A stretch of 64,000 nt of DNA from Paenibacillus riograndensis SBR5 (GCF_000981585.1 NZ_LN831776.1:7743903-7807902), one strand, 5' to 3'. Positions 50,366 through 59,620 are shown, numbered from the stretch's first letter. Made by a program: numbers and translations. The notes: generated by a model from the letters alone, not told the origin.

Positions 50366-50449
50366 ATCCAGTACTCTTCTGTCCTTTTGCCTGAGATTAT
50401 GAACCCTTCGGCGCCGGGGAATCCCCACGGTCTCTCCAGAAGCTGCTCC
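50366..50449 (-). promoter_or_regulatory. Glycine riboswitch, single aptamer
   Basis: The minus strand contains the conserved words of the glycine aptamer in order: CTTCTGGAGAGACC, GGCGCCGAAGG, ATCTCAGGCAAAAGGACAG and AAGAG. The ends CTTCTG and CAGAAG form P1. A second aptamer is not seen. The segment just after P1 (50376-50366) complements the 3' arm of the terminator at 50273-50282, so ligand binding can decide termination. Whether glycine turns the permease on or off cannot be settled by eye. Confidence 0.92.
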
Positions 50450-50486
50450 TGCTATAGTGTGATCCATAGCAATCATAGCTTTTAGC

Positions 50487-50515
50487 TTTTTAGTTTTTTA
50501 GTTTTTTGATGTCAA
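50487..50515 (-). promoter_or_regulatory. Candidate promoter of the riboswitch transcript
   Basis: A perfect TTGACA (50515-50510) lies upstream of the aptamer, with a weak TAAAAA -10 box 17 bases on, within a short run of CTAAAAA repeats. Confidence 0.4.
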
Positions 50516-50569
50516 CTTCGTGTAAATATTTTTCAATAGTAATCATAGCCGGATCTTTTGTCAATAACA

Positions 50570-51580
50570 TTAATTACCGAGCTCGCCAAAATAATTAGAG
50601 TAGGGCTTGAACTTTGCCAACACTTCATCTACCTTGCACATCCGTTCCTCCAGGCTGCCCCGGAGCGTAATATAGGGTATCCGCCGTTCCTTCAAGTCTG
50701 CAATGATTTGCTTATGGAAAATATGCCGCTTCTGATTCCCGCTGCGGTCCCATGTATCCTCGTAAGGAATATCATCGTCGCACAGGAAAAAAAGGTCATA
50801 ACGCTGCGCATTTTCCAAGGCGATCCGGGTTAAGCGTTCAGGCGCCCGGCCGTGGTAATCCAGGGCAAACATATAAGTCGTGATCGCATTGGTATCGACA
50901 AAAAGGTATTTATTCGCTTGCAGCAAAGCCTGCTCTTCGCGCTCTATATGGCCTACAGCGATTTCATCGAACGCCTTAAGGCCGATTCTGCGGTCCACCT
51001 GATGCTCCGTCCAATAATCGCGCCCGTATTCGCCTGCATAGGTTGTGTGGTACCGCTGTGCCAATGCTTCGGTGATCGTGGATTTCCCCGTCGACATCGC
51101 TCCCACAAAAACCACTTTTGTTATTAAGTCCCGATATACGATATCGCTCACATATGCCCGGTACTTGTAAGGATCAGAACGGACCATGGTGGCTGAAACC
51201 GGCACCCGCCTCCGGGCTTCATCCACCCGCCGGTCCACAGCGCCCAGAGCGATGCTCATATGCTCTCCGTAAAATTCGCTGGAGTAGAAATGCGTCACTT
51301 GCTCACCGTTCAGCAGCCCCAGAATATATTGCTCTTCCCTTATCTCATGCTCCCGGTCGTCCGAATACCCGTCCGGACCATCCCAGGCTTCGATCACCCG
51401 GACCGCCGGGTAGAGCTTGCGAATCCAGTTCGCCCGGATATGCAGCGGGATCGTTGTCACCGTCGTCTCATAGATCACTACAATCAGTTCATCAACCTCT
51501 TGCAGTGCCGTCTCGATCATGAACTGATGCCCTTTATGCAGCGGGGCGAACTTCCCAAGCGTTAAACCAAGTGTCTTCAT
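50570..51580 (-). CDS. nadR: NadR-type NMN adenylyltransferase/ribosylnicotinamide kinase
   Basis: The 336-residue bifunctional enzyme phosphorylates nicotinamide riboside and adenylates NMN to NAD. The N-terminal nucleotidyltransferase (about 1-165) has GKFAPLHKGHQFMIE with the H-x-G-H motif. The C-terminal kinase (about 170-330) has Walker A VFVGAMSTGKSTITEAL and DLFFLCDDDIPYEDTWDRSG. The DNA-binding domain of enterobacterial NadR is absent. The ATG at 51580 has GGGAGGTGG upstream and overlaps the pnuC stop (ATGA). Together with PnuC it forms a complete salvage route. Confidence 0.93.
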   Translation of the reverse strand: MKTLGLTLGKFAPLHKGHQFMIETALQEVDELIVVIYETTVTTIPLHIRANWIRKLYPAVRVIEAWDGPDGYSDDREHEIREEQYILGLLNGEQVTHFYSSEFYGEHMSIALGAVDRRVDEARRRVPVSATMVRSDPYKYRAYVSDIVYRDLITKVVFVGAMSTGKSTITEALAQRYHTTYAGEYGRDYWTEHQVDRRIGLKAFDEIAVGHIEREEQALLQANKYLFVDTNAITTYMFALDYHGRAPERLTRIALENAQRYDLFFLCDDDIPYEDTWDRSGNQKRHIFHKQIIADLKERRIPYITLRGSLEERMCKVDEVLAKFKPYSNYFGELGN

Positions 51581-52260
51581 GCCGCCACCTCCCTGGCTCC
51601 CTTGTTCCAATTGTAGTAGCCGTATACAGCGTTAACCAGATACGCGCTCCACATGACAATCATCAGCAGGCCTTCCCCGCTCCCCTCCAGCATTCGAATC
51701 ACCCACAGCAGTACCGTGAACATATTGAGGACGATATAGACCAGCCATTGTTCCTTGAATCTTCGAACCATCAGAAGTGTAGCCGCAACGGATAACACTG
51801 TCGTAATAGCATCAATATACGGCGAGTTCTGCCCCGGTATGAAAGATAATCCGAAGCCCAGCAGCAGGCAGCCTGCGATGCAAACCGCCCCCACAAGAAG
51901 CAGACCCTTAAGCTCCAATTGGCGCATGGACAGCTTGCCGTGATTGCTGTTATTTTTCCACATGTAGAAGCCGACGACATTCATAGGAACAAAGAAGAGC
52001 AGATTGAGCATAACCTCGCCAAACAAACCGTTCACGTAAGCCAAGTATGCATAACCGACCGTATTGTACATGCCAAACACATAATTCATCAGGTTGCCTT
52101 TCGCTGCGAGCACCACGCACAGCACCCCGGTGACAAAGACCGTAAATCCGAATACAGAATCCTTAGAAATCACCGTGAACCCCACAGCAATTGCGGTAAA
52201 TAACACCAGCCACGACAATTCAAACAGATTCCAGCCGCCCCACGATTTATTCACTTGCAT
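51577..52260 (-). CDS. pnuC: Nicotinamide riboside transporter PnuC
   Basis: The 227-residue membrane protein has seven or eight helices. It shows PnuC family features: KGNLMNYVFGMYNTVGYAYL, FVPMNVVGFYMWKNN and YIVLNMFTVLLWVIRM. It carries nicotinamide riboside across the membrane by facilitated diffusion, and phosphorylation by NadR traps it. The ATG at 52260 is preceded by GGAGGGG at short spacing; a GTG at 52275 is the alternative. Confidence 0.92.
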   Translation of the reverse strand: MQVNKSWGGWNLFELSWLVLFTAIAVGFTVISKDSVFGFTVFVTGVLCVVLAAKGNLMNYVFGMYNTVGYAYLAYVNGLFGEVMLNLLFFVPMNVVGFYMWKNNSNHGKLSMRQLELKGLLLVGAVCIAGCLLLGFGLSFIPGQNSPYIDAITTVLSVAATLLMVRRFKEQWLVYIVLNMFTVLLWVIRMLEGSGEGLLMIVMWSAYLVNAVYGYYNWNKGAREVAA

Positions 52261-52319
52261 CCCCTCCGCTTCCACCCGATTTGTGCATCTTTAAACCAGC
52301 CATATCTTAATTACATTAT

Positions 52320-52342
52320 GATAATAACATATTGTTAATATC
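52320..52342 (-). promoter_or_regulatory. Palindromic candidate operator upstream of pnuC-nadR
   Basis: GATAATAACAT and TTGTTAATATC form a near-perfect 23-bp palindrome, 60 bases upstream of pnuC. It overlaps the AT-rich region where the promoter should be. A repressor of NAD salvage (NiaR- or NrtR-like) is a candidate, but neither gene is in the window. Confidence 0.45.
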
Positions 52343-52443
52343 ATTGAAAGTAGAAATGCAACTTTTTCAATATCATTGGAGGACAAGGCGATGTATGATA
52401 AAAACACAGTACTCCTGATTACTAAATAAAGCAGGTGCATAAG

Positions 52444-52935
52444 ATGAATTCAGTCAACGATTTTTATAATGATAGATTAGTGAAAATAAATTGGTTCGAA
52501 CATTGTGGCAAACCCATAGATAGATCTATATCTAAGAATAATTTTATAGCAGTAAAGGGATGGAGAGAGGCAGAGAAAGGAATGAATTTCAGTTGGGATA
52601 ATATGAAGCTGAACGTCCGAAATGATCTAACGTTAGCTCTTCATGAACAGTTCAGAGAGGAATATAGAGAGTGGAATAAAATTACGCTGGAGGTCAAAAA
52701 AATGTTAGGGGAAGGAGTTCTAAAGGATATTCATTACTATGTAATGAAGAACAAACTTAGCCCTAATGTATACGAAAGTATAGAATGGGACTTGATCACT
52801 ATTTTAATGGAGCATGCCTACAGTAGTTTGGTGAAGCCCGGATTTTACTTTCAACTGTTAGAGATATATGAGCAAGGACATGTTCCATGCGGCTGGAAAG
52901 GGAAGTGGCCTTCAGGGTCCCTTAAAGTATTTTGA
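52444..52935 (+). CDS. Unrecognized protein (163 residues)
   Basis: The ATG at 52444 is preceded by AGGTG at good spacing. The protein is cytoplasmic by appearance and mainly helical, rich in charged and aromatic residues, with a conserved-looking end GHVPCGWKGKWPSGSLKVF. No family is recognized. Base composition is clearly more AT-rich than that of the neighbours, which hints at acquisition by transfer. The W-x-G-x-W-P-S-G ending recalls small immunity-type proteins, but that is only an impression. Confidence 0.7.
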   Translation: MNSVNDFYNDRLVKINWFEHCGKPIDRSISKNNFIAVKGWREAEKGMNFSWDNMKLNVRNDLTLALHEQFREEYREWNKITLEVKKMLGEGVLKDIHYYVMKNKLSPNVYESIEWDLITILMEHAYSSLVKPGFYFQLLEIYEQGHVPCGWKGKWPSGSLKVF

Positions 52936-52990
52936 GCACATATACTCATCGCCACATCATCTTCTATAATTAAAATATTGGACACATCAG

Positions 52991-53908
52991 CTACACCGCT
53001 TCCCCTGCTAAAGTAAGCTTCCAACGGCAGGTCATCGTTAAGTTGCCTCCGTGCAGCTCCGCTGTCAGTGTGCCGTTCATCTTGTCCATGAGGCTTTTGG
53101 CGATGGAAAGGCCAAGGCCCGATCCTTGGGCAGACCGGGTGCGGTCGACCGTATAGAAGCGGTCGAATAGCAGCCTTACATCGATGTCGGTTAATTCCTT
53201 CGCTTCGTTCACGATCCGCAATTCGGCTGTCTTCTCCCGGTGCTCGAAGCAGATTTCCACATGGCCGGCCGCATGCTTGACCGTATTGATAAGCAAATTC
53301 TCAACGACCCTCCGCACGGCGGATTCGTCGGCATATATAGCCACCGCTTCCTGCGGCAGCCGGATATCCGGCGTAATGTTCCGTTCGTTGAACCGGTCGT
53401 AGAAACCGACCAGAATGTCTGACAGAAGGACATTCATTTCGATCCGCTCGGTCTTAAGCTGATAATCCGAAGATTCGATTAAGGACAGCTCGAAGAAATC
53501 GTTCAGTAGCGCCTGCAGCCGTTTCGTGCGATTTTTAACAATTGTGAGGTATTCGTGCTTCTCCTGGGACGTAATAGGCTCTGCTTCCAGCAGTTGAATA
53601 TAGCCGAATATGGAGGTCAGAGGAGTACGGATATCATGGGAAATGTTCGCAATCGCCTGCCGCAGCTCATTTTCGGTTCGTCTTCTGCGGGCCTCTGCGT
53701 CGACTACAAGATCGGACTGGCGGTTAATTTCACCCGCAAGTGCTTCGAGCCTCTGGTCGAATAGAGACACGTCTATTTTTTTACCGGTTGTCCCCTTATT
53801 ATACCGGCGCAGCTGCGCCGTCATCCGCCCCAGCTCCCTCCTCATCAGCAGCAGACGGGCAAGCAGAAGAGCCGCCACCGTAACCGATACGAGCGTTAGG
53901 ATAAGCAA
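52991..53908 (-). CDS. Sensor histidine kinase (single N-terminal helix)
   Basis: The 305-residue kinase has one membrane helix (about 1-21) and almost no external domain. The HisKA box is AIANISHDIRTPLTSIFGYI (about residue 90), and the ATPase has NLLINTVKHA, LLFDRFYTVDRTRSAQGSGLGLSIAK. It starts at TTG 53908 with GGGAGAG upstream. It is the last gene of a regulator-ATPase-permease-kinase operon. Small intramembrane-sensing kinases like this often take their signal from the adjacent ABC transporter. Confidence 0.92.
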   Translation of the reverse strand: MLILTLVSVTVAALLLARLLLMRRELGRMTAQLRRYNKGTTGKKIDVSLFDQRLEALAGEINRQSDLVVDAEARRRRTENELRQAIANISHDIRTPLTSIFGYIQLLEAEPITSQEKHEYLTIVKNRTKRLQALLNDFFELSLIESSDYQLKTERIEMNVLLSDILVGFYDRFNERNITPDIRLPQEAVAIYADESAVRRVVENLLINTVKHAAGHVEICFEHREKTAELRIVNEAKELTDIDVRLLFDRFYTVDRTRSAQGSGLGLSIAKSLMDKMNGTLTAELHGGNLTMTCRWKLTLAGEAV

Positions 53909-53930
53909 GTCTCTCCCGCCCCTCTCCTTA

Positions 53931-54692
53931 TTATTTAATTTCCTTCCTGCGGAACACTAGAATCCCGAGCAGCCCGGCTGCGACAATCGTCAGCAATGGC
54001 ACAAGCAGGAGCGCCGGCAGATCGCCGCTGCCGATACTGGGCTTGCTAATATCGCCCATCAGCTTGAAGATGGAATAATCATACACTGTAGTAAAGAAAG
54101 GGATGTACTTACCCAAGCCCCCCAAAATCAAATCAATCATTAGGAAGAAAATCATTGAGAAGCCGATTGTCTTGCCGCTGTCGGTGAATATGGCAGTGAA
54201 CAGCGCCCCGATCGCCGCGTAGCCTGCAGTGTACAGCAGTGTCAGTCCGAGGGCCCGCGGTATGAAGAACGCGTCCACCCCCTCCGGCAGATGACCGAAA
54301 CCTGACAGCAGCGAAACTTCAGTTGTACTCACGACCGGAAATACTATAGAGACAGCCATGGCACCCACCGAGAAGCCGATCAGCTTAGCGGTGAACAGCC
54401 GTCCCCGGTCGTTGCCCGACGATGCGATCGTCTTCATGACACCCGTTGCATACTCACTCGCGATGAAGAATCCGGCCAGCGCTGCTACGCCGAATTTGAT
54501 CATATAGCCATTGCTTGCCATAAACCTAATCAGGAATTCGGCTCCTGTGAACTGCGGTTGTCCACTCGATTTATTGTCAAAATAGTAGAGCAGCGGATAG
54601 GCCAATGAAAGAACGGCGGTTACGAGCAGCAGCACCCGGAATGATCTGTCCTTACGCAGCTTGAACAGCTCGGATCTGATCAGATTATACAT
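53931..54692 (-). CDS. ABC-2 permease (lantibiotic-immunity/BcrB-like)
   Basis: The 253-residue membrane protein has six predicted helices and begins MYNLIRSELFKLRKDRSFRV, the typical start of this exporter family. FFIASEYATGVMKTIASSGNDR follows helix 2. The ATG at 54692 has GGAGGTG upstream and overlaps the ATPase stop by 8 bases. With the ATPase it probably pumps a peptide antibiotic out of the membrane. Confidence 0.9.
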   Translation of the reverse strand: MYNLIRSELFKLRKDRSFRVLLLVTAVLSLAYPLLYYFDNKSSGQPQFTGAEFLIRFMASNGYMIKFGVAALAGFFIASEYATGVMKTIASSGNDRGRLFTAKLIGFSVGAMAVSIVFPVVSTTEVSLLSGFGHLPEGVDAFFIPRALGLTLLYTAGYAAIGALFTAIFTDSGKTIGFSMIFFLMIDLILGGLGKYIPFFTTVYDYSIFKLMGDISKPSIGSGDLPALLLVPLLTIVAAGLLGILVFRRKEIK

Positions 54693-55608
54693 GGCCGGCA
54701 CCTCCGATCCGCTTCATGAAATAGCTCTCCAGGTCCTCGCCCATCGGCATAAACTGCTCGATTTCCAGGCCTGCGGAGAACAGCGCCGACGATACTTTGC
54801 CTGGCTGCTCCATGTGTCCATACAGCTTGATGGCCCCATCCGGCATCACTTCGAAATCGTTGGTGCGGAGCCCGTTCTGAATAACCGTTACCGCCTTGTC
54901 CGGATTATCCGCTTTGATGTACACGTACTGCTGGCATTTATCGTTGAGTTCCTGGGCAGTGAGCTGCTCCAGCAGCCTGCCGTGATGAATGATGCCGTAA
55001 TGGCTGGCCAGCAAATGCAGTTCGCTCAGAATGTGGCTGGAGATCAGAATCGTTAACCCTCGTTCTTGATTGAGCTGCTTGAGCAGCTCGCGCATTTCAA
55101 TGACGCTCATCGGATCTAGCCCATTGGTCGGCTCGTCCAGAATTAGAAACTCCGGGTCGCTTAGCATGGCGATTGCCAGACCCAGCCGCTGCTTCATGCC
55201 AAGCGAGAAATTCTTCACTTTCTTCCTGCCTGTTCCCTGCAGCCCAACCAATTCCAGCATCCTTGCGACGCAGTCTTTGCCGGGGATACCCCGGAGGAGC
55301 CGGTTCACCTCCAGATTCTCGGCGGCGGTCATGTGGGGGAACAACGAGGGACTCTCGATAATCAGCCCCATCCGCTTGCGGGCCTGGGTCAACGCCAGCT
55401 CGTCGCTGGCGCCGAACAGCTCGATACTTCCGCCGGACGGAAAAGCAAGTCCGGTGACGATGCGCATCAGCGTCGATTTTCCGGCCCCGTTCTGCCCGAT
55501 AAAGCCATATATGGAGCCTTTGCGGATAGACAAATTCACTTTATCCAGCGCTACGCTGCCTTTGAACTTCTTAGTCAATTGATTCGTTTGCAATACATAT
55601 TCGCTCAT
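54685..55608 (-). CDS. ABC transporter ATP-binding protein (BcrA-like)
   Basis: The 307-residue ATPase has Walker A GQNGAGKST (about residue 38), signature FSLGMKQRLGLAIAML and Walker B FLILDEPTNGLDPMS. The Q-loop and H-switch (ISSHILSELH) are intact. The ATG at 55608 has GGGAGG upstream. It belongs to the operon with the permease and the two-component genes, an arrangement typical of peptide-antibiotic detoxification modules. Confidence 0.92.
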   Translation of the reverse strand: MSEYVLQTNQLTKKFKGSVALDKVNLSIRKGSIYGFIGQNGAGKSTLMRIVTGLAFPSGGSIELFGASDELALTQARKRMGLIIESPSLFPHMTAAENLEVNRLLRGIPGKDCVARMLELVGLQGTGRKKVKNFSLGMKQRLGLAIAMLSDPEFLILDEPTNGLDPMSVIEMRELLKQLNQERGLTILISSHILSELHLLASHYGIIHHGRLLEQLTAQELNDKCQQYVYIKADNPDKAVTVIQNGLRTNDFEVMPDGAIKLYGHMEQPGKVSSALFSAGLEIEQFMPMGEDLESYFMKRIGGAGHV

Positions 55609-55691
55609 TGTCGTCTTGGCCTCCCTTATGTGATAGACCAAGTATAGAAACGAAAACTTAAGAGGGGCTAAAGCCAATTCTTAAGAATGTC

Positions 55692-56384
55692 TTAAGGCTT
55701 CAGCCGGTAGCCCATGCCCCATACCGTTTCGATAAATTCGCTGCCGGGCGCAGCCTTCGCCAGCTTGCTCCGCAAATTGCTCATATGGACGTTGACCGTA
55801 TTGTCGTCTCCGTAGTATGGCTCATCCCATACGCTTTCGTATAGATTGGCTTTGGTGAATACCTTTTTCGGTGCCGATAGAAGCAATGCAACAATCTCGT
55901 ACTCCCGGGCGGTCAGTGCAACCTCCGCCCCCTCTGCCATCACCGTTTTGGAATCGGGGTCAAGCACAAGTCCGTTATGCTGCAGTACACTCGGCACAGC
56001 CGGCGGAGCAATCTGCGCATAGCGGCGCAGATGGGAATCGATGCGTGCCGAAACTTCCTCGATATCAAAAGGCTTCGTAATGAAGTCATCTGCACCTCCG
56101 CGCAGCGCTGACACCTTGGTCTGCTGCTCACCCTTGGCCGAAATGATGATGACCGGCACACCGCCCCGCACGCGGATCCATTGGAGCAGCTCCTCGCCCG
56201 TCATTCCCGGCAGCATCAGATCAAGCAGTACCATGCTCCATTGCCGCTGCTCCAGATAGAGCAGCGCCTCCGTTCCGGAGAAGGCAGGCTGTGGCACGTA
56301 ACCGCTTTTTCTTATAATGCTGCACAGCAGCGAGCTGATGTCACTGTCGTCCTCGGCTACGAGAATATGAATCGAATTATTCAT
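55692..56384 (-). CDS. OmpR-family response regulator
   Basis: The 230-residue regulator has a receiver domain (HILVAEDDSDISSLL, phospho-Asp in VLLDLMLPGMTG, Lys in FITKPFDIEEV) and a winged helix ending NVHMSNLRSKLAKAAPG and VWGMGYRLKP. AAGGAGAT precedes the ATG. It is first in the operon, 83 bases before the ATPase gene, and its partner kinase is the last gene, at 52991. Confidence 0.94.
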   Translation of the reverse strand: MNNSIHILVAEDDSDISSLLCSIIRKSGYVPQPAFSGTEALLYLEQRQWSMVLLDLMLPGMTGEELLQWIRVRGGVPVIIISAKGEQQTKVSALRGGADDFITKPFDIEEVSARIDSHLRRYAQIAPPAVPSVLQHNGLVLDPDSKTVMAEGAEVALTAREYEIVALLLSAPKKVFTKANLYESVWDEPYYGDDNTVNVHMSNLRSKLAKAAPGSEFIETVWGMGYRLKP

Positions 56385-56488
56385 CTAATCTCCTTATACT
56401 GTCTGTAATCAGCTATCAATCTTATGTTCTTCAGCATATATGATAGACTATTTTTCCCTCCGGTTCCAGAATAGCCTTCCTGCCCTGC

Positions 56489-57157
56489 TTACGGCTTTCT
56501 CCGGTACAAATCGACGCTTTTATACCCCTCACCTAAAATCTTTTTCATTTCTGCCCGCCGTTTTGCTCTAGTTTCCTCTTGTACGGCGCTGTATACATAA
56601 CGGGCCCAATCCTTCCGGTAGCCGGGAGTCAGGGATTGGTAAAGAGCCAGCGCCTCCGGACTATCCTGCAGCTCTTTTTCCACAGCAGGGATCATAGAGG
56701 TATAATCGTCCACACGTTGACTCGGCTTGGAGGACGCATCCTTTTTCTTCCTTGCCTCCTCTTTGAACCCGACAACGGTAAACACCTCATTTAAGCCCAC
56801 CATACGCGCAAACTTCAGGCTGCTCTCTCCGATATAGCCGTCCTCATCGGCTCCTACTCCTGCAAAAAGGCTGTCTCTATGAATGTAGGTTGAATAAACC
56901 TTATTCCCCTTTTTGGGATAAGCTGCGTACAAATAGCCGCCTTTATTTAAATAGTTGTGATCAATCACTTGATTGACGAGATCCTGTAGCGACTCCATAT
57001 TAAGCACGTAGGCAAAAATGAGATCATACCGGCTGGCTGTTAATTCGGTATCATGGTCTCCTAACCCCGTTAAACTATTTTCATTCTCGGGTCTGTACAA
57101 TACAGCAACCTTTTGGAATTTCTGTAAATTTAATTTGTCTACAATGGTTTTAGCCAT
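56489..57157 (-). CDS. YdeI/OmpD-associated family protein with N-terminal DUF3052-like domain
   Basis: The 222-residue protein has an N-terminal part with an alpha/beta look (LQKFQKVAVLYRPENE, YDLIFAYVLNMESL) resembling DUF3052. A C-terminal YdeI/OmdA-type helical domain follows (ALALYQSLTPGYRKDWARYV, EETRAKRRAEMKKILGEG). The C-terminal family is linked in some literature to bacteriocin or peptide tolerance. GGAGGG precedes the ATG. It sits alone between two ABC exporter modules. Confidence 0.8.
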   Translation of the reverse strand: MAKTIVDKLNLQKFQKVAVLYRPENENSLTGLGDHDTELTASRYDLIFAYVLNMESLQDLVNQVIDHNYLNKGGYLYAAYPKKGNKVYSTYIHRDSLFAGVGADEDGYIGESSLKFARMVGLNEVFTVVGFKEEARKKKDASSKPSQRVDDYTSMIPAVEKELQDSPEALALYQSLTPGYRKDWARYVYSAVQEETRAKRRAEMKKILGEGYKSVDLYRRKP

Positions 57158-57182
57158 GTGCGAGAACCCTCCGTTAGATGTG

Positions 57183-58781
57183 TCACAGCTTCTGAACCAA
57201 CCGCTCCCCTTTTGTCTGTATATATCTGAACATTGCTATGCATCCCGCTATCATAATCATTCCCACACCCGACAACATGAGATTGCCATTCACATGAGCC
57301 AAAAGAAGGGATACCCCCAACGGAATTAATAGACTTATGATTCCTGTGAACATGGATACAAGGACAGCCGCACTCTGTTTGACCACCGCAACTTCACTTG
57401 TCCACTCCAGCTTAGGCAATTTCAAATTAATAATAACGCCCAGCATCGCTGAATAACAAGCATATAGCGAAGGAATGACAAGCAATAATAAGCCTTCAAC
57501 CCATCCCATACGCAGCGATATCATAAGCAGTACACCGCCCACAACCACAACCGGCAGTGTAATGGTAAGATTCACGGCAACTTTGCTAAGCAATATGCTT
57601 TGTTTCGATACGGGTGAGCTTTTGAGTATCCATAGACGATTACCTTCAAGAGAAATGGCGCTTGACGTTGTACAGCTTAAAGTTACGAACAAGGAAACTA
57701 TGATGGGAGCCACCGTACCCAGATAATGGGATAATTGTGGAATCTCGATCAGTTCCCCCAGCTTCTCCGGGCTGACAAACAATAAAGCAACCGACAGTAC
57801 CAGCAGAAGAATCATACCCATACTTGTATTCAGTACATAAATAGAAGAACTAAAATACCGGCGCAGCTCCTTCTTATACAGCGCACGAAACGGAGAGGAT
57901 ACCTTTAGCGGCTTCATTATATATTTACTGCTTGCATGATAGGTCGTTAACCCTGTATGAATAGCTTTGTATCTTGTACCAAGTACAGCAGCAAATATCA
58001 TAAATGAAAGTACCGATAGCGCGATAAATAATAACAATGCGCCCATCCGGTACGAGCAAACAGCATCTACATACAAGGCTGCAAGAGGATACAGCTTAAA
58101 TATCATCTCGGCCAGCCCAGTCCCCATATCAGCAAGCGCCTGCTCGTTCCCGTTCATCCCAAATGAACCCACCATGAGTGCAATCATTACAGCAAAGGTT
58201 AACACCAGACTGATCATCCGGCTCGCTTTAAACCGGGAAGAGATCCAGCTGATGCCTGAGCCAATAACCGTTGCAGCAATAATCGGCAGTAATTGGATAA
58301 ATAAGAGTGTTATTAGAAAATACAGATAAAACAGCGCTCCAGGATTTACTTTTACAGCATAGACCGCACCTGCCGGCAGCATGACCATCACCGTAAAAAA
58401 CAAATTCAGCACATAGAGCTGAAGAATGCGGCTTGCAACAACATGACTCGTCTTGATTGGCAGCGACATCACCAAATCGTAGTCTTTATAGCTGAATAAT
58501 ACACCGCTTGCCTTATAGACCGTTGTGAAGAACCCTACAAGAGAAGTAACAGTCATCATAATGGCCAGCAGCAGATCCATCCGCCCCATTTGTTCAAAAG
58601 CCAGCGCCATCATAAAGCTGTACCCAAAGGAAGCCGCTGCTATCATAAGCACACCCGCCAGAATACCGGTGCTCAGCAGAAGCGCTTTGCGTCTTTCCTT
58701 AACATCTTTGGTATGCAGAGCTTTGTTTAATCCAAATGAAGAGAGCAGCTGGATTTTCGTTAATCTCCATATATCAATCAT
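57183..58781 (-). CDS. ABC exporter permease, twelve-helix type
   Basis: The 532-residue membrane protein has about twelve helices in two halves, each beginning with a charged cytoplasmic start (MIDIWRLTKIQLLSSFGLN; PFRALYKKELRRYFSSS). It resembles YtrC/YxaM-like ABC-2 permeases of Gram-positive bacteria. The start overlaps the ATPase stop by 8 bases, so the two are coupled. The substrate is unknown. Confidence 0.87.
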   Translation of the reverse strand: MIDIWRLTKIQLLSSFGLNKALHTKDVKERRKALLLSTGILAGVLMIAAASFGYSFMMALAFEQMGRMDLLLAIMMTVTSLVGFFTTVYKASGVLFSYKDYDLVMSLPIKTSHVVASRILQLYVLNLFFTVMVMLPAGAVYAVKVNPGALFYLYFLITLLFIQLLPIIAATVIGSGISWISSRFKASRMISLVLTFAVMIALMVGSFGMNGNEQALADMGTGLAEMIFKLYPLAALYVDAVCSYRMGALLLFIALSVLSFMIFAAVLGTRYKAIHTGLTTYHASSKYIMKPLKVSSPFRALYKKELRRYFSSSIYVLNTSMGMILLLVLSVALLFVSPEKLGELIEIPQLSHYLGTVAPIIVSLFVTLSCTTSSAISLEGNRLWILKSSPVSKQSILLSKVAVNLTITLPVVVVGGVLLMISLRMGWVEGLLLLVIPSLYACYSAMLGVIINLKLPKLEWTSEVAVVKQSAAVLVSMFTGIISLLIPLGVSLLLAHVNGNLMLSGVGMIMIAGCIAMFRYIQTKGERLVQKL

Positions 58782-59487
58782 TATCTATCAGCTCCAGGAA
58801 TACATCTTCCAGGCTATTCTTGCCTTTTACTTCTTCCGTCCTGCCATGGGCTATCAACTGGCCTCCCTTGATGATCGCTATCTTATTGCAGAGCTTCTCT
58901 GCCACATCCAGCACATGGGTTGAGAAGAAGATCGCACTGCCGCTGCTGCACAGCTCTACCATGATGGTCTTTAGCATGTGGGCTGCCTTTGGATCAAGGC
59001 CGACAAAAGGTTCGTCTAGCACTAACAGCTTGGGTTTATGAATGAGAGCAGAGATTATGGCAAGTTTTTGCTTCATACCATGGGAATACGATGAGATCAT
59101 ATCCCCCAAATTTGCCGTAATCTGAAAAGCATCGCTGTATTTTTTAATGAGCCGCTCACGGTCCGCCTTGGATACCCTAAAGAGATCACCAATAAAATTC
59201 AAATACTGGATGCCGGTAAGATGATCGTACAGATCGGGGTTATCCGGAATGTACGCGGTTTTCGCCTTGCAGGCTACCGGGTCTTTCTTAATGGAGACAC
59301 CGTCAATTTCAATGTCCCCTTCTTCAAAATCAAGCACACCAACTACTGCCCGGATGGTTGTTGTTTTGCCTGCACCGTTATGTCCGATGAAGCCATAAAT
59401 ATCGCCCCGCTCGACCACTAAGTTCAGGTCATTTACGGCCTTTTTACCCCCCTTATAACTCTTGGTAAAATGTGTGATTGTGAGCAT
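58774..59487 (-). CDS. ABC transporter ATP-binding protein (exporter type)
   Basis: The 237-residue ATPase has Walker A GHNGAGKTT, a signature that reads YSHGMKQKLAIISALI (His replaces the usual Gly or Leu position, as in many YtrB/CcmA relatives) and Walker B LLVLDEPFVGLDPKA. GAGGTGAAGG precedes the ATG. It is the first gene of a two-gene operon with the large permease. Confidence 0.92.
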   Translation of the reverse strand: MLTITHFTKSYKGGKKAVNDLNLVVERGDIYGFIGHNGAGKTTTIRAVVGVLDFEEGDIEIDGVSIKKDPVACKAKTAYIPDNPDLYDHLTGIQYLNFIGDLFRVSKADRERLIKKYSDAFQITANLGDMISSYSHGMKQKLAIISALIHKPKLLVLDEPFVGLDPKAAHMLKTIMVELCSSGSAIFFSTHVLDVAEKLCNKIAIIKGGQLIAHGRTEEVKGKNSLEDVFLELIDND

Positions 59488-59620
59488 TTCCCTTCACCTC
59501 TTTATTGGTGTATGTGGTTTTGGAAAAGCGTATATCTCGTCCTGTACGCCTTTCCAGCAGAATATTTATAATACGTACAGCCTATGCTGAACGTTCATTA
59601 CTCTGCGATAATATCCCGAC

